Source: Collinsella aerofaciens ATCC 25986 (GTDB lineage: Bacteria > Actinomycetota > Coriobacteriia > Coriobacteriales > Coriobacteriaceae). Taken from it: a DNA stretch of 64,000 bases. Of the stretch, positions 49,492-59,503 are shown piece after piece (position 1 is the stretch's first letter; every line of letters begins with the position of its first letter). The position numbers were made by a program, and so were the translations under genes. The notes under the pieces are model-generated. The model was not told the DNA's origin. It searched no databases and worked only from the letters and a program-made list of their open reading frames with translations. The DNA is taken from the NCBI RefSeq assembly GCF_010509075.1, contig NZ_CP048433.1, positions 186,001 to 250,000 on the forward strand. The letters are read 5' to 3'.

Positions 49492-51357
49492 ATGACAAAT
49501 GACTATCGCCGCGGTTCCGATGGGGGCCGCGGTTCTGGACGTCCCTCGTCGCGGGGACGTTCTGGTTATCAAGGAACGGGTCGGCAATCTTACAACGCCG
49601 GGCAGTCCCGTGGCAACGACCCGGCGTCGCGACTTCGCGGCTCGGACGGCCCTCAAATGCATAACACCAGGTCGCGCAAGAGTTCGTCGACCGAATGGCT
49701 CACAGGCACGCCTCTGCCTCGCCGCAAAGCCATCATGGGCTTCATCGGGCTTGGTTTGGGCTTGGGCGTCTTTCGCCTTGCCGACTATCAAATTGTCGAA
49801 GCCGATAAACTGCGCGAGCGTGCCGATGCGCGCCGCCTGCTTGCACAGACCCTCTATGCCAAACGCGGCACCATCTACGACCGCAACGGTAACGTGCTGG
49901 CGTCGTCGGTCGAATGTCGCAACATCGCCGTGAACCCGCAGCTTGTCGAGGATGTTGACAAGACGGTGTCGGCGCTGGTCAAGGCAACTGGAATCGATAA
50001 AAAGACCTGCCGCAAGCTCGTCGAGTCCGATGGCACCTGGGTGTATATCAAGCGCCAGGTGGACGAAGACGATGCTGCGGCGCTGGAGAAGAAAAACCTG
50101 CCCGGCGTGCTTTTTGAGCAGGCCATGAAGCGCGTATATCCATACGGCAATCTGGCATCGCAGGTGCTGGGTGTAGTGAATGTAGACAACGACGGCTTGA
50201 CGGGTCTCGAAAAGCAATACAACAAGCTTCTGACCGGCACGAATGGTACCCTCGTGCGCGAGCGCGCGAGGGACGGCAGCTATATCGCGGGCGGTGCCTA
50301 TAAAAAGGTGGCTGCGGTCGACGGCGTTGACATCGTGACGACGCTCGACGTCAATATGCAGCGAGCGGCTGAGGATGCTTTGGCGGAGGCTGTCGAGAAG
50401 ACAAAGGCCAAGAACGGCTCGGCTTTGGTCACCGACCCCACGACTGGTGAAATTCTCGCCGCCTGCTCGTACCCGACCTACGACCAGACCGATCTGGAAA
50501 ACGCCAAGACCGAGGATATGAACTTGCGCCTGGTCACCGACGCCTACGAGCCCGGCTCGGTCTTTAAGACGCTCGTGGCGGGCGCCGGCTTCGACTTGGG
50601 CGTCGTGCGATCGAGTACGTCGTTTGAGGTGCCGGCGAGCATCAAGGTGGGTGACGATACCGTCACCGATGCCGACAAGCGCGACTATGCCATGACCATG
50701 GATGTGCGCGAGATGATGCGCCGTTCGTCCAACGTGGGCTTTGTCCTGGTGGGGCGCAAGATCGGTGCGGATGACTTTGCCGCCTATGTGGACAAGTGGG
50801 GCATAGGTCACAGCTCCGGTGTCGATTTTCCGGGCGAGAGCCTGGGCATCGTCAAGGAGCGTGACCAGTATGACGGCGCCACGCTGGGTTCGATGAGCTT
50901 TGGACAGGCGCTGTCCGTCTCGCCGATTGAGATCGCACGTGCCGTGGGCGGCATCGCCAACGGCGGCGTGATGATGACCCCGCACTTCTATAAGTCCAGC
51001 AAAGGCGACGAGAAGGACTGGGGCGAAGGCGAGCGCGCGATTTCGGAGGACGCCGCATCCCAGGTGACATCGTGCATGCAGACGGTCGTGTCCGAGGGAA
51101 CGGGCGTTGGCGGCGCGGTTGACGGCTATGACGTGGCGGGTAAGACCGGTACGGCCGAACGAGCCGACGAGAACGGCGGCTACCTCAAGGAGAACTACAT
51201 GTCGTCCTTTATGGGCTTTGCACCGGCACAATCGCCCAAGGTGCTGTGCTATATCACGCTCGACGGAACGCCGAGCGGCTCAGATGCCGCTGCGGTGCCG
51301 TTCCAGTCCATTATGGCCAACGCGCTCGACGTGCTGGGTATCCCGCACACGAAGTAG
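49492..51357 (+). CDS. ftsI: Septal peptidoglycan transpeptidase (class B PBP)
   Basis: Cross-links septal peptidoglycan with FtsW. A basic, Gly/Arg-rich cytoplasmic tail of about 70 residues precedes the transmembrane segment (80-97). The dimerisation domain starts at KRGTIYDRNGNVLASS, and the penicillin-binding domain has SVFK (Ser356-Lys359), SSN (412-414) and KTG (552-554). There are no PASTA domains. The start lies 17 bp after the FtsL-like gene. murE, normally next, is absent; murF follows after 127 bp. Confidence 0.94.
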   Translation: MTNDYRRGSDGGRGSGRPSSRGRSGYQGTGRQSYNAGQSRGNDPASRLRGSDGPQMHNTRSRKSSSTEWLTGTPLPRRKAIMGFIGLGLGLGVFRLADYQIVEADKLRERADARRLLAQTLYAKRGTIYDRNGNVLASSVECRNIAVNPQLVEDVDKTVSALVKATGIDKKTCRKLVESDGTWVYIKRQVDEDDAAALEKKNLPGVLFEQAMKRVYPYGNLASQVLGVVNVDNDGLTGLEKQYNKLLTGTNGTLVRERARDGSYIAGGAYKKVAAVDGVDIVTTLDVNMQRAAEDALAEAVEKTKAKNGSALVTDPTTGEILAACSYPTYDQTDLENAKTEDMNLRLVTDAYEPGSVFKTLVAGAGFDLGVVRSSTSFEVPASIKVGDDTVTDADKRDYAMTMDVREMMRRSSNVGFVLVGRKIGADDFAAYVDKWGIGHSSGVDFPGESLGIVKERDQYDGATLGSMSFGQALSVSPIEIARAVGGIANGGVMMTPHFYKSSKGDEKDWGEGERAISEDAASQVTSCMQTVVSEGTGVGGAVDGYDVAGKTGTAERADENGGYLKENYMSSFMGFAPAQSPKVLCYITLDGTPSGSDAAAVPFQSIMANALDVLGIPHTK

Positions 51358-51484
51358 GGGGTTACAATCTTTGGGGCGTGGTTTGTTGTCCCATATGAGG
51401 GGTGTTCACATGCCCTGCACCACGCATGCGCGGCGCTGGGATACAATACGCCGATAGCATTATTAGGTTTACAGGGGAGCTGCA

Positions 51485-52909
51485 ATGATAGAGATCGCCG
51501 TCAACAACCTCGCGGCCGCAACAGGGGCCCGAACCGTGACGGGAGAAGCCGATCAGGTATGCCGCGGGTGCGTTATCGACTCGCGCCAGGTCGAGGAAGG
51601 GACGATTTTCGTCGCCTTTCCCGGTGAAAACGTCGACGGCAATGATTTTGCTTCCCGTGCCGTCCAGTCGGGTGCCGGCGCCGTAGTGATGACGCGTGAG
51701 CCCGAGGCCGAGCTGGTCTCGCTGGCGCAGGACAAGGGCTGTGCCATCTTGCTGACCGATGATCCCGAGGAGTTTCTGCTGCGTTTGGCGCACACGTACC
51801 GTCTGGAGCTTGGCTGCCTGGTCGTTGGTATTACCGGTTCCATCGGCAAGACGACGACCAAGGACGTGCTCGCCGCTGTGCTCGCCAAGCGCTATCGTGT
51901 CTGGGCCACCAAGGGCAATTTCAATAACCTGATCGGCATGCCACTCACGGTGCTTTCCGCTCCGGCCGATACCGAGGTCCTGGTGCTCGAGATGGGCATG
52001 AACCATTTCCACGAGATCGAGCGCCTGTCCCAGTCCGCCAATCCCAACCTTGCCATCGTGAGCAAGATTGGTACCTCTCATATCGGCATTTTGGGTAGCC
52101 GCGAGAACATCGCCCGCGCTAAGGCCGAGATTGTCCAGGGTATGTGCGCCGCTGGCGACTTCTTGCCGCTGCTGGTTTTGGGCGGCGAGGACGACTTTAC
52201 GCCGTTCATTCGCGATACGTTCGCCCAGCCTGCTGGTATCGACGTGATGCTGGCCGGCGTCTCGGACGATGATGAGGTCCGTGCCCGCGACGTTCGAGTT
52301 GATGACGAGGGCCGTCCGGTCTTTACGCTCGATTTTGGTCAGGGCGAGACAATCGATACCATGCTTGCCATCCCCGGCGTGCAGTCCGTCCCAAATGCCG
52401 TTAAGGCCGCCGCGGTTGCCTATCGCCTGGGCGTGACGCCCGAGCAGATCGATGCTGCCTTTAGGGGCCTCACGATCACCGGTCACCGCCAAGAGATCAA
52501 GCGCGCCAAGAGCGGTGCCCGCGTCATCGACGATTCCTATAACGCCAGTGCCGAATCCATGGCTGCTGGCCTCGATCTGCTGTGCTCGCTTTCGTGCACG
52601 GGGTCTCGCATGGCGATCCTGGGCGAGATGGGCGAGATGGGCGATGAGGCTCCTCGCATGCATGAGCTCGTGGGCGCCTATGCCGCCGCCAAGAAGCTCG
52701 ACATGCTGGCGTGCGTGGGTGGTGAGCTGGCCCAGCTTATGGCCGATGCCGCGCGCATGATGGGCATGGACGAGGACCGCATCCAGGTGTTCTCCGATTA
52801 TCAGCAGGTGCTCGACCGCATGGGCGGCGCGCTTGAAAAACATGATGTTGCACTGGTCAAGGGTTCCCGTTTTGTTGAGCTCGACCGCTTTGTGGAAGGT
52901 GTGTGCTAG
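51485..52909 (+). CDS. murF: UDP-N-acetylmuramoyl-tripeptide:D-alanyl-D-alanine ligase
   Basis: Adds D-Ala-D-Ala to the UDP-MurNAc-tripeptide. The 474-residue Mur ligase has the substrate domain (IDSRQVEEGTIFVAFPGENVDG, 31-52), the ATP loop GITGSIGKTTTK (115-126), VLEMGMNHFHEI, and RVIDDSYNASAESM, which distinguishes MurF from MurE. AGGGGAGC lies before the ATG. The 127-bp gap upstream, where murE would be expected, could hold a secondary promoter (TACAATACGCC near 51440). Confidence 0.95.
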   Translation: MIEIAVNNLAAATGARTVTGEADQVCRGCVIDSRQVEEGTIFVAFPGENVDGNDFASRAVQSGAGAVVMTREPEAELVSLAQDKGCAILLTDDPEEFLLRLAHTYRLELGCLVVGITGSIGKTTTKDVLAAVLAKRYRVWATKGNFNNLIGMPLTVLSAPADTEVLVLEMGMNHFHEIERLSQSANPNLAIVSKIGTSHIGILGSRENIARAKAEIVQGMCAAGDFLPLLVLGGEDDFTPFIRDTFAQPAGIDVMLAGVSDDDEVRARDVRVDDEGRPVFTLDFGQGETIDTMLAIPGVQSVPNAVKAAAVAYRLGVTPEQIDAAFRGLTITGHRQEIKRAKSGARVIDDSYNASAESMAAGLDLLCSLSCTGSRMAILGEMGEMGDEAPRMHELVGAYAAAKKLDMLACVGGELAQLMADAARMMGMDEDRIQVFSDYQQVLDRMGGALEKHDVALVKGSRFVELDRFVEGVC

Positions 52910-52912
52910 CCC

Positions 52913-53932
52913 ATGTTCGGCAATCCCTCGTATCCAACGTATCAGGCTTTTTTGGGGCTTGGCATCGCCGCTGCCATTGCGCTGCTGCTCATGCCGTGGT
53001 GGATCAAGCTGCTCAAGGTCGAGGGTATCGGTCAGCAGGTTCGTGCCGACGGCCCCAAGCGTCATTTGGTTAAGCAGGGAACGCCCACCATGGGTGGCGT
53101 TGTCATTCTCGTCGCGATTTCGCTGACCTGCCTGCTGATGGGCAAGCTCACCACCGAGCTCGTGCTCGTGCTGCTCGCCACGCTGGCGACCGGCGTGCTG
53201 GGCCTGATCGACGACCTGACCTCCGTTACGCATGGGCGCTCGCTCGGTCTGACGCCTCATGCCAAGATGATCGGCCTAACCATTATCTGTGTCACCTTTA
53301 CGGTACTTGCCGTTAACTGGTGCGGCGTCGCCCCCGAGATTCGTTTTCCCGGCGGCCTGACGATTGACCTTGGCGTGCTTTCGACCACCATCTGCGGCCT
53401 TTCGTTCCCGTGGCTCTACATTGTCTTTTGCTGGCTGATGATCGCCGGTCTTTCTAATGCCGTGAACCTGACCGATGGCCTTGACGGTCTTGCTGGCGGC
53501 ACCTCCATGATTGCCATGCTCGCCATGGCTGCCATGGCGTTTTTGCACGGAGACGTGAACCTGTCCATCTTCTGCACCGCGTGTGCCGGTGCCTGCTTGG
53601 GCTTTCTGTGGTTCAACTGCTATCCGGCGAGCATCTTTATGGGCGATACCGGCTCGCTTGCCCTGGGCGCCGCGTTTGCCTGCACGTCCATCATGACCAA
53701 CACCGAGGTCGTCTCCCTCATCATCGGCGGCCTGTTTATCGTTGAGACCCTGTCGGTCATGATTCAGGTTGTCTACTTCCACTTTACGCACAAGCGCGTC
53801 TTCCTTATGGCGCCCATCCATCATCATTTCGAAAAGAAGGGCTGGGCCGAGACCAAGGTCGTCATCCGTTTTTGGATTATCGCTGCGGCCTTTGGTGCCG
53901 TTGGCCTTGCCCTGTTCTTCCAGTTGGGATAG
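52913..53932 (+). CDS. mraY: Phospho-N-acetylmuramoyl-pentapeptide transferase
   Basis: Attaches phospho-MurNAc-pentapeptide to undecaprenyl phosphate, giving lipid I. A 339-residue protein with about ten transmembrane segments and family motifs GTPTMGGVVI (about 62-71), DDLTSVTHGRS (about 102-112), NLTDGLDGLAGG (about 184-195) and the histidine motif APIHHHFEKKGW (about 301-312). It starts 3 bp after murF. Confidence 0.96.
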   Translation: MFGNPSYPTYQAFLGLGIAAAIALLLMPWWIKLLKVEGIGQQVRADGPKRHLVKQGTPTMGGVVILVAISLTCLLMGKLTTELVLVLLATLATGVLGLIDDLTSVTHGRSLGLTPHAKMIGLTIICVTFTVLAVNWCGVAPEIRFPGGLTIDLGVLSTTICGLSFPWLYIVFCWLMIAGLSNAVNLTDGLDGLAGGTSMIAMLAMAAMAFLHGDVNLSIFCTACAGACLGFLWFNCYPASIFMGDTGSLALGAAFACTSIMTNTEVVSLIIGGLFIVETLSVMIQVVYFHFTHKRVFLMAPIHHHFEKKGWAETKVVIRFWIIAAAFGAVGLALFFQLG

Positions 53933-53941
53933 TGGTCTTTC

Positions 53942-55348
53942 ATGCCTCTTGCTGATGTCTTTAGCCTGCTCGTTTTGGGTCAGGGCAAATCCGGTCTCGA
54001 TGTCGCCCGCTGGGCGCTGGCACATCCCGAGCGCGTAAGCGCCGTTACCGTGTATGGCGGCGGCACCTCTGAGCCCAATGACGCCACGCGTGCGCTCGAG
54101 GCTGCTGGTGCGTCGTTTGTCTATGGGACCGAACAGGTCGAGGGCGCCTATGACGTATGCGTGACGTGCCCGGGCATCTCGGAGTTCTCGGGCTTCTTTA
54201 AGGCCGGGCGCGAGCATGCCGCCCAGATTATGGGTGAGCCCGAGTTTGCCTATCGCCTGTCGCCCGATAACTGGATTGCCATCACGGGCACCAACGGCAA
54301 GACGACCACCACGTCGCTGACTGATTTTCTGCTTAAGGCTGCCGGCGAGGCCAGCGTTGCTGTCGGCAACATCGGCGAGCCGCCGGTCAACGAGATTGAC
54401 GGCCGAGCCCACAACGAGTGGTTTGTGGCTGAGCTCTCGAGCTATCAGATTGCTACGACAACCGAGCTCCACCCCCGCGTGGCGGTGCTGCTCAACATCA
54501 CTCCCGACCACTTGGGCTGGCATAAGAGCCATAAGAACTATGCGCTTGCCAAGATCAAACTGTTTGACAATATGGTCGATGACGATCTGGTGGTTGTCGA
54601 CGTCGAAGACGCCGGCATTCACGAGTTCGATGAGTACATCTACACGCCGGGTCGTCGCATCTGCAAGGTTGCCTTTGACGAGCCTGAGGGCGAGGATGCC
54701 GCCTTTGTGCGCGATGGCAAGATGATCGTGCGTCTGAAGGGTGTCGAGACCCCGCTCATCGCTACATCCGAGCTCAAGATCTCGGGCCATCACAATGTTA
54801 TCAATGCCCTGTGCGCTGCCACGGCTGCCTTGGCAGTCGGTGCCGATGTCGATGGTGTCTGCCGCGGTCTTGCCTCGTTCCAGCCGCTCGAGCACCGCGT
54901 GGAGCCGTGTGGCGAGATTGACGGCGTGCGCTACGTCAACGATTCCAAGGCGACCAACACCGATGCGGTCGAGAAGGCACTGACGGCATTTCCCGATGAC
55001 GACGTGATCTTGCTGCTCGGCGGCCACGATAAGGGCACGCCGCTCACGGACTTCGCGCGCGTCGTTATGGACAACGTGCGCTCGGTCGTCTGCTTTGGCG
55101 ATGCGCGCGAGCGCTTCACCGCCGCTATGGACGAGGCCGATGTCGATGGCGATGTGGATATCGCCCAGGCGGATGACCTGCGCGACGCCGTGGACGTTGC
55201 CCGTTCGCTTTCGAGCCGTGGTGACGTGATCTTACTTTCTCCTGCCTGCTCTTCGTTCGATGAGTTCTCGGGCTATGAGGAGCGCGGCCGCGTGTTTAAG
55301 GACTACGTGGCTCAGCTTGCCGCTACAGCGAAATCACAAATGGAATAG
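53942..55348 (+). CDS. murD: UDP-N-acetylmuramoylalanine-D-glutamate ligase
   Basis: Adds D-glutamate to UDP-MurNAc-L-Ala. The 468-residue ligase has an N-terminal Rossmann domain (LLVLGQGKSGLDVARW), the ATP loop GTNGKTTT (116-123), AELSSYQIATT, NITPDHLGWHKSH and VRYVNDSKATNTDAVEKAL. It starts 9 bp after mraY. Confidence 0.96.
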   Translation: MPLADVFSLLVLGQGKSGLDVARWALAHPERVSAVTVYGGGTSEPNDATRALEAAGASFVYGTEQVEGAYDVCVTCPGISEFSGFFKAGREHAAQIMGEPEFAYRLSPDNWIAITGTNGKTTTTSLTDFLLKAAGEASVAVGNIGEPPVNEIDGRAHNEWFVAELSSYQIATTTELHPRVAVLLNITPDHLGWHKSHKNYALAKIKLFDNMVDDDLVVVDVEDAGIHEFDEYIYTPGRRICKVAFDEPEGEDAAFVRDGKMIVRLKGVETPLIATSELKISGHHNVINALCAATAALAVGADVDGVCRGLASFQPLEHRVEPCGEIDGVRYVNDSKATNTDAVEKALTAFPDDDVILLLGGHDKGTPLTDFARVVMDNVRSVVCFGDARERFTAAMDEADVDGDVDIAQADDLRDAVDVARSLSSRGDVILLSPACSSFDEFSGYEERGRVFKDYVAQLAATAKSQME

Positions 55349-55356
55349 GGGTTGCG

Positions 55357-56877
55357 GTGAGAGAGGAGAGCCCCCGACAAGGTATGAGGAGGCCCGACTC
55401 GGACCGTGCTTCCTCACGTCGCACCACACCGCGTTCCAGCCGCGGCGGGCAGTCGTTTAGCGAACGCTATATTGCCGGCGTTCCCGCCCGTATCATGCGC
55501 CCCCGTTTGATATTCATGGCCTGCTTGTTTACCTTGGTATGCTTTGGCCTGCTGATGGTGTACTCGGCGTCTTCGGTCGAGGCGCTGCACGAGAATGGCT
55601 CGGCGACGTTTTTTCTGGGTCGACAGGCCGCGTTTGCCGTGGTCGGTGTTCTGGCGCTGATTGCCATCGTGCGCGTTTTGCCGGACAGCTGGTTTGGGGA
55701 GGATGTGCTCAGGATCTTCCTTATCGGCATGATAGGGCTACTGCTTCTGGTGTTCTTGGTGGGCAGCGGCAGCCGCGGCGCCACGCGCTGGCTCAACATC
55801 GCCGGTATTCAGTTCCAGCCTTCCGAGTTTTTAAAGCCATTTGCCATTGCGTATTCGGCCATCATGCTTGATCGCTTCTTTTCGCCCGGTGGCAACATCA
55901 ACGAATTCCTTCGCAAGATGGGCATCTACCTGGGCATTTCGCTCTTTCTGATTTTTATCCAGCCCGATTTCGGTACTGTCCTGATCATCCTGTTGACCCT
56001 CATGTGCATGGCGTTGTTTGCGGGTCTCGACCCCAGATTTATCATCGGCGTGCTAATCTTCGGCATTCTCGTGATCGTGATTGCGCTTGTCGCAGAGCCG
56101 TACCGTATGGTGCGTATTCAGGTTGCCTTGAACCCTTGGGCCGACGAGTATGGTGACGGCTATCAGGCCACGCTTGCCATCATGGCCTTTGCCTCGGGCG
56201 GTCTGTTCGGCCGTGGCATCGGCAACTCAACCATGAAGTACTCGTATCTGCCCGAGGCACACAACGACTACATCTTGGCCATCATTGGCGAGGAAGTCGG
56301 TTTTGTCGGAACCGTGCTGTTCTTCTTGGTGTTTGCGATGCTGATCTACTCGGCGTTTCGCATTGCCGAGCAGGCGACCGATCGTCGGGGCGCGCTCATG
56401 GCGTCTGGCTCCGCGGTCATTCTCGCGGTGCAGTTTTTGATTAACGCGCTGGGCATCCTCAACGTGTTTCCCATGACGGGCAAACCGTTGCCGTTTATTA
56501 GCTACGGCGGTTCGTCGATTATTGTGTCGCTCATGCTTGCCGGGTTGATCCTGCGCGTTTCGTACGAGAGCGCCCGCCGCGATGAGTATGACCGCCGCCG
56601 TGAGAGCTTTGCCGTTATGGATGAGAGTACCGCCGGCTTGCCCCACGTGCGCGGCGAGCGATCTTCGCGTAACGGTTTTACCGTCCTGGATGGCTCTGCG
56701 ACCGAGCCGGCAGCCCGCCCGCGTCAGCGAACGGTGCCGCAAGGTCGTCCTCAGCGCCCCACTCCTCGCAATGCGGGCGGCGGATATAATCGAATCGATT
56801 TGAACTCGGACCCGTCGGCGCGTCTGCGTACCGACGACCAGGGACCGCGTGTACGAAGGGACTACCATGACCGATAA
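55357..56877 (+). CDS. ftsW: Septal peptidoglycan glycosyltransferase FtsW (SEDS family)
   Basis: Polymerises lipid II at the division site. A 506-residue protein with a basic N-terminal tail (about 45 residues), ten hydrophobic segments, FSPGGNINEF, and GNSTMKYSYLPEAHNDYILAIIGEE followed by PFISYGGSSI, both SEDS signatures. A 110-residue Arg/Pro-rich C-terminal tail (from about residue 400) is longer than usual and probably binds partner division proteins. GTG start at 55357 with AGGGG upstream, 8 bp after murD. Confidence 0.93.
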   Translation: MREESPRQGMRRPDSDRASSRRTTPRSSRGGQSFSERYIAGVPARIMRPRLIFMACLFTLVCFGLLMVYSASSVEALHENGSATFFLGRQAAFAVVGVLALIAIVRVLPDSWFGEDVLRIFLIGMIGLLLLVFLVGSGSRGATRWLNIAGIQFQPSEFLKPFAIAYSAIMLDRFFSPGGNINEFLRKMGIYLGISLFLIFIQPDFGTVLIILLTLMCMALFAGLDPRFIIGVLIFGILVIVIALVAEPYRMVRIQVALNPWADEYGDGYQATLAIMAFASGGLFGRGIGNSTMKYSYLPEAHNDYILAIIGEEVGFVGTVLFFLVFAMLIYSAFRIAEQATDRRGALMASGSAVILAVQFLINALGILNVFPMTGKPLPFISYGGSSIIVSLMLAGLILRVSYESARRDEYDRRRESFAVMDESTAGLPHVRGERSSRNGFTVLDGSATEPAARPRQRTVPQGRPQRPTPRNAGGGYNRIDLNSDPSARLRTDDQGPRVRRDYHDR

Positions 56878-57982
56878 AATGACCGTTGCTATTGCAGCCG
56901 GCGGCACGGCAGGACACATCAACCCCGCGCTCGCCTTGGCCGAAGAGCTGCGTGACCGTGGCCACCACGTTGTGTTCGTGGGCCAGTCGCGCAAGCTCGA
57001 GGGTCGTCTGGTCCCCGAGGCTGGGTTTGATTTTGTGCCCATTACGGTCACGGGCTTCGACCGCTCCCGTCCTTGGACGGCGCTGACCTCGCTGTGGCGT
57101 GTCAACAAGGCCAAGCGTGCGCTCGCCAGTCATTTCTCAAAGGTCGGCAAGCCCGATGCCGCCATCGGTTTTGGTGCCTATGTCGAGGTTCCACTGCTGG
57201 GGTGGTGCAAGGGCGCAGGCGTCCCGTATCTGCTGCATGAGCAGAACTCTGTTCCGGGCCTGGCCAACAAGATGATGAACTCCCACGCCGCCCGCGTGTG
57301 CATCTCGGTGCCGGCAGCGCGTTCGGTCTTTGAGCGCGAAGGTGACCCTGGCCACGTGCTCATGACCGGCAACCCCGTACGTCGCTCGGTAATCGAGGGC
57401 GATCGCGCTCGCGGCCGCAAGGCACTTGGCGTTCCCGAGGACGCTACGCTGCTGCTCGTCTTTGGCGGTTCACTTGGCGCCCAGCACCTCAACGAGCGCG
57501 TGGCTTCGCTCAAAAACGAGCTGCTTTCGCGCAAGAACCTCTATGTGTTGCATTCGACGGGTGCCGACGGCTTTGAGGAGACCGAGCGCGCTTTGGCGCT
57601 GACGCCCGAGGAGGCGAAGCGTTACCGCGTCCAGCCTTACATCGACAACATGGGCGATATGCTGGCTGCTGCCGATTTGGTGCTCTCGCGTTCGGGCGCA
57701 TCGAGCGTGGCCGAGATCGCTGCACTCGCCGTGCCTTCGGTGCTCGTGCCGTACCCGCACGCCACGGCCGATCACCAAACCACCAATGCCCGTTATCTGG
57801 TCGACGCCGGGGCCGGCGTGCTCTGCGCCGATGCCGATATCGACGGTTCTGCCTTTGCCGATGAGCTGCTGCACCTGGTCGATGACGCGGCGGCGCGCGA
57901 CGCCATGCGTCAGGCGGCGCGTGGTCTGGCTCAGGATAGGGCCGCCGCTCTTCTGGCGGATGCGGTAGAGGGTTTGCGTTAG
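56867..57982 (+). CDS. murG: UDP-N-acetylglucosamine-N-acetylmuramyl-pentapeptide transferase
   Basis: Adds GlcNAc to lipid I, giving lipid II. The 371-residue GT-B enzyme has AAGGTAGHINPALALAEEL (about 9-27), HEQNSVPGLANK, FGGSLGAQHLNE and SRSGASSVAEIAALAVPSVLVPYPHA with DHQTTNA. The ATG at 56867 overlaps the last 11 bp of ftsW and follows GAAGGGAC. Confidence 0.96.
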   Translation: MTDKMTVAIAAGGTAGHINPALALAEELRDRGHHVVFVGQSRKLEGRLVPEAGFDFVPITVTGFDRSRPWTALTSLWRVNKAKRALASHFSKVGKPDAAIGFGAYVEVPLLGWCKGAGVPYLLHEQNSVPGLANKMMNSHAARVCISVPAARSVFEREGDPGHVLMTGNPVRRSVIEGDRARGRKALGVPEDATLLLVFGGSLGAQHLNERVASLKNELLSRKNLYVLHSTGADGFEETERALALTPEEAKRYRVQPYIDNMGDMLAAADLVLSRSGASSVAEIAALAVPSVLVPYPHATADHQTTNARYLVDAGAGVLCADADIDGSAFADELLHLVDDAAARDAMRQAARGLAQDRAAALLADAVEGLR

Positions 57983-58079
57983 TTAGACGGGATATCGTCG
58001 GTCGCCCTCGCGCTGATGCGGTTGGTGCGGTACAGTTAACGGGTTACAGGCAGTGTTTACGCAAGGAGTACACGAGCAC

Positions 58080-59498
58080 ATGGCTGATTCCCAGACTGCA
58101 ACCTCCGCGCCCGAGTTTAAGAGCGCCCACTTTATCGGTATCGGCGGCGCCGGCATGAGCGGCATCGCCCTCGTTCTGCACGAGCGCGGTTATGCCGTTA
58201 CCGGCTCCGACCTTAAGACGTCACGTTATATCCGCCAGCTTACCCGCGCTGGTGTGAAGGTGCATGTGGGCCATGAGGCCGCCACGATCGACGAGGTCAA
58301 GCCCGACGTGGTTGTTGTCTCTACCGCTATTCCGGAGTCCAACCCTGAACTCGTGCGCGCTCGCGAGCTTGGTATTCCCGTGTGGCCCCGTGCCAAGATG
58401 CTCTCTGCTTTGGGCCACGGCTACACCACCGTCGCTGTTGCCGGCACGCATGGCAAGACCACCACGTCTTCGATGTGCGCCACCATGCTCGACCGCATGG
58501 GCCTGGATCCGAGCTTCTTGATCGGCGGCATTGTCGAGGGCTATGACACGAACGGCAAGAACGGCTCGGGCGACTACTTTGTCGCCGAGGCCGACGAGTC
58601 CGACAGCTCCTTCCTGTTCCTGAACCCCAACGTGGTCATCGTGACCAACGTCGAGGCCGACCACCTCGATCACTACTCGGGTATCGAGGAGATCGAGGCA
58701 ACTTTCGCCAAATTCATGAGCCTGGTGGGCGAGGACGGCACCGTCATCGTCTGCGGTGAGGACCCGCATCTGGTCGAGCTCGCCAAGTCGACGGGCCGTC
58801 ACGTGCTTTCCTACGGCTTTGCCGAGAGTAACGACATCGTCTGCATGCACCCGGATGTCAAGGGCATCCAGAGTGACTTTATCGTTCGCTTTGAGGACGG
58901 CACTGAGCATGCTGTGGAGATCAAGAGCAATCCCGGTCGCCACAACATGCTCAACGCCACGGCGGTGCTCACCGTCGCCCATGTCCTGGGCTTTGACATC
59001 GACTCCGCCGCCAAGGCGCTCTCGAGCTTTGAGGGCGTCCGCCGTCGCTTTACCCACGTGGGCGATATCGATGGCATCACCGTGGTCGATGATTACGGCC
59101 ATCACCCCACCGAGATCAAGGCGACGCTTGCTGCCGCTTCGTCGCTGGGCTACAAGCATGTCGACGTCGTGTTCCAGCCGCACCGCTATTCGCGCCTGCA
59201 GGCCCTGTGCGACGACTTTGCCGATGCATTTGCCAATGCCGATAAACTGCTGTTGATTGATGTGTTCTCGGCTGGCGAGATGCCCATTCCGGGTGTCACC
59301 TCTAAGATGCTCGCCGATACCGTGCGCGCCAAGCATCCTGGCAAGGAGGTCGTGTACTGCTCCAGCCGTCTTGAGCTTAATCAGGAGCTCGAGCAGATGG
59401 TGGGCGAGGGCGACCTGCTGCTCACTATGGGTGCTGGTGACGTTACGACCGTCGGTCCCGAGTTCATTGAGTATCTGACTGCCAAGAAAGACGCTTAA
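58080..59498 (+). CDS. murC: UDP-N-acetylmuramate-L-alanine ligase
   Basis: Adds L-alanine to UDP-MurNAc. The 472-residue ligase has HFIGIGGAGMSGIALVLHERG (17-37), the ATP loop AGTHGKTTTS (121-130), NVEADHLDHYSG and VDDYGHHPTEIKATL. AAGGAG lies 12 bp before the chosen ATG, a little far; a longer form beginning upstream is less likely. A 97-bp gap follows murG. Confidence 0.95.
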   Translation: MADSQTATSAPEFKSAHFIGIGGAGMSGIALVLHERGYAVTGSDLKTSRYIRQLTRAGVKVHVGHEAATIDEVKPDVVVVSTAIPESNPELVRARELGIPVWPRAKMLSALGHGYTTVAVAGTHGKTTTSSMCATMLDRMGLDPSFLIGGIVEGYDTNGKNGSGDYFVAEADESDSSFLFLNPNVVIVTNVEADHLDHYSGIEEIEATFAKFMSLVGEDGTVIVCGEDPHLVELAKSTGRHVLSYGFAESNDIVCMHPDVKGIQSDFIVRFEDGTEHAVEIKSNPGRHNMLNATAVLTVAHVLGFDIDSAAKALSSFEGVRRRFTHVGDIDGITVVDDYGHHPTEIKATLAAASSLGYKHVDVVFQPHRYSRLQALCDDFADAFANADKLLLIDVFSAGEMPIPGVTSKMLADTVRAKHPGKEVVYCSSRLELNQELEQMVGEGDLLLTMGAGDVTTVGPEFIEYLTAKKDA

Positions 59499-59503
59499 GT
59501 CTA

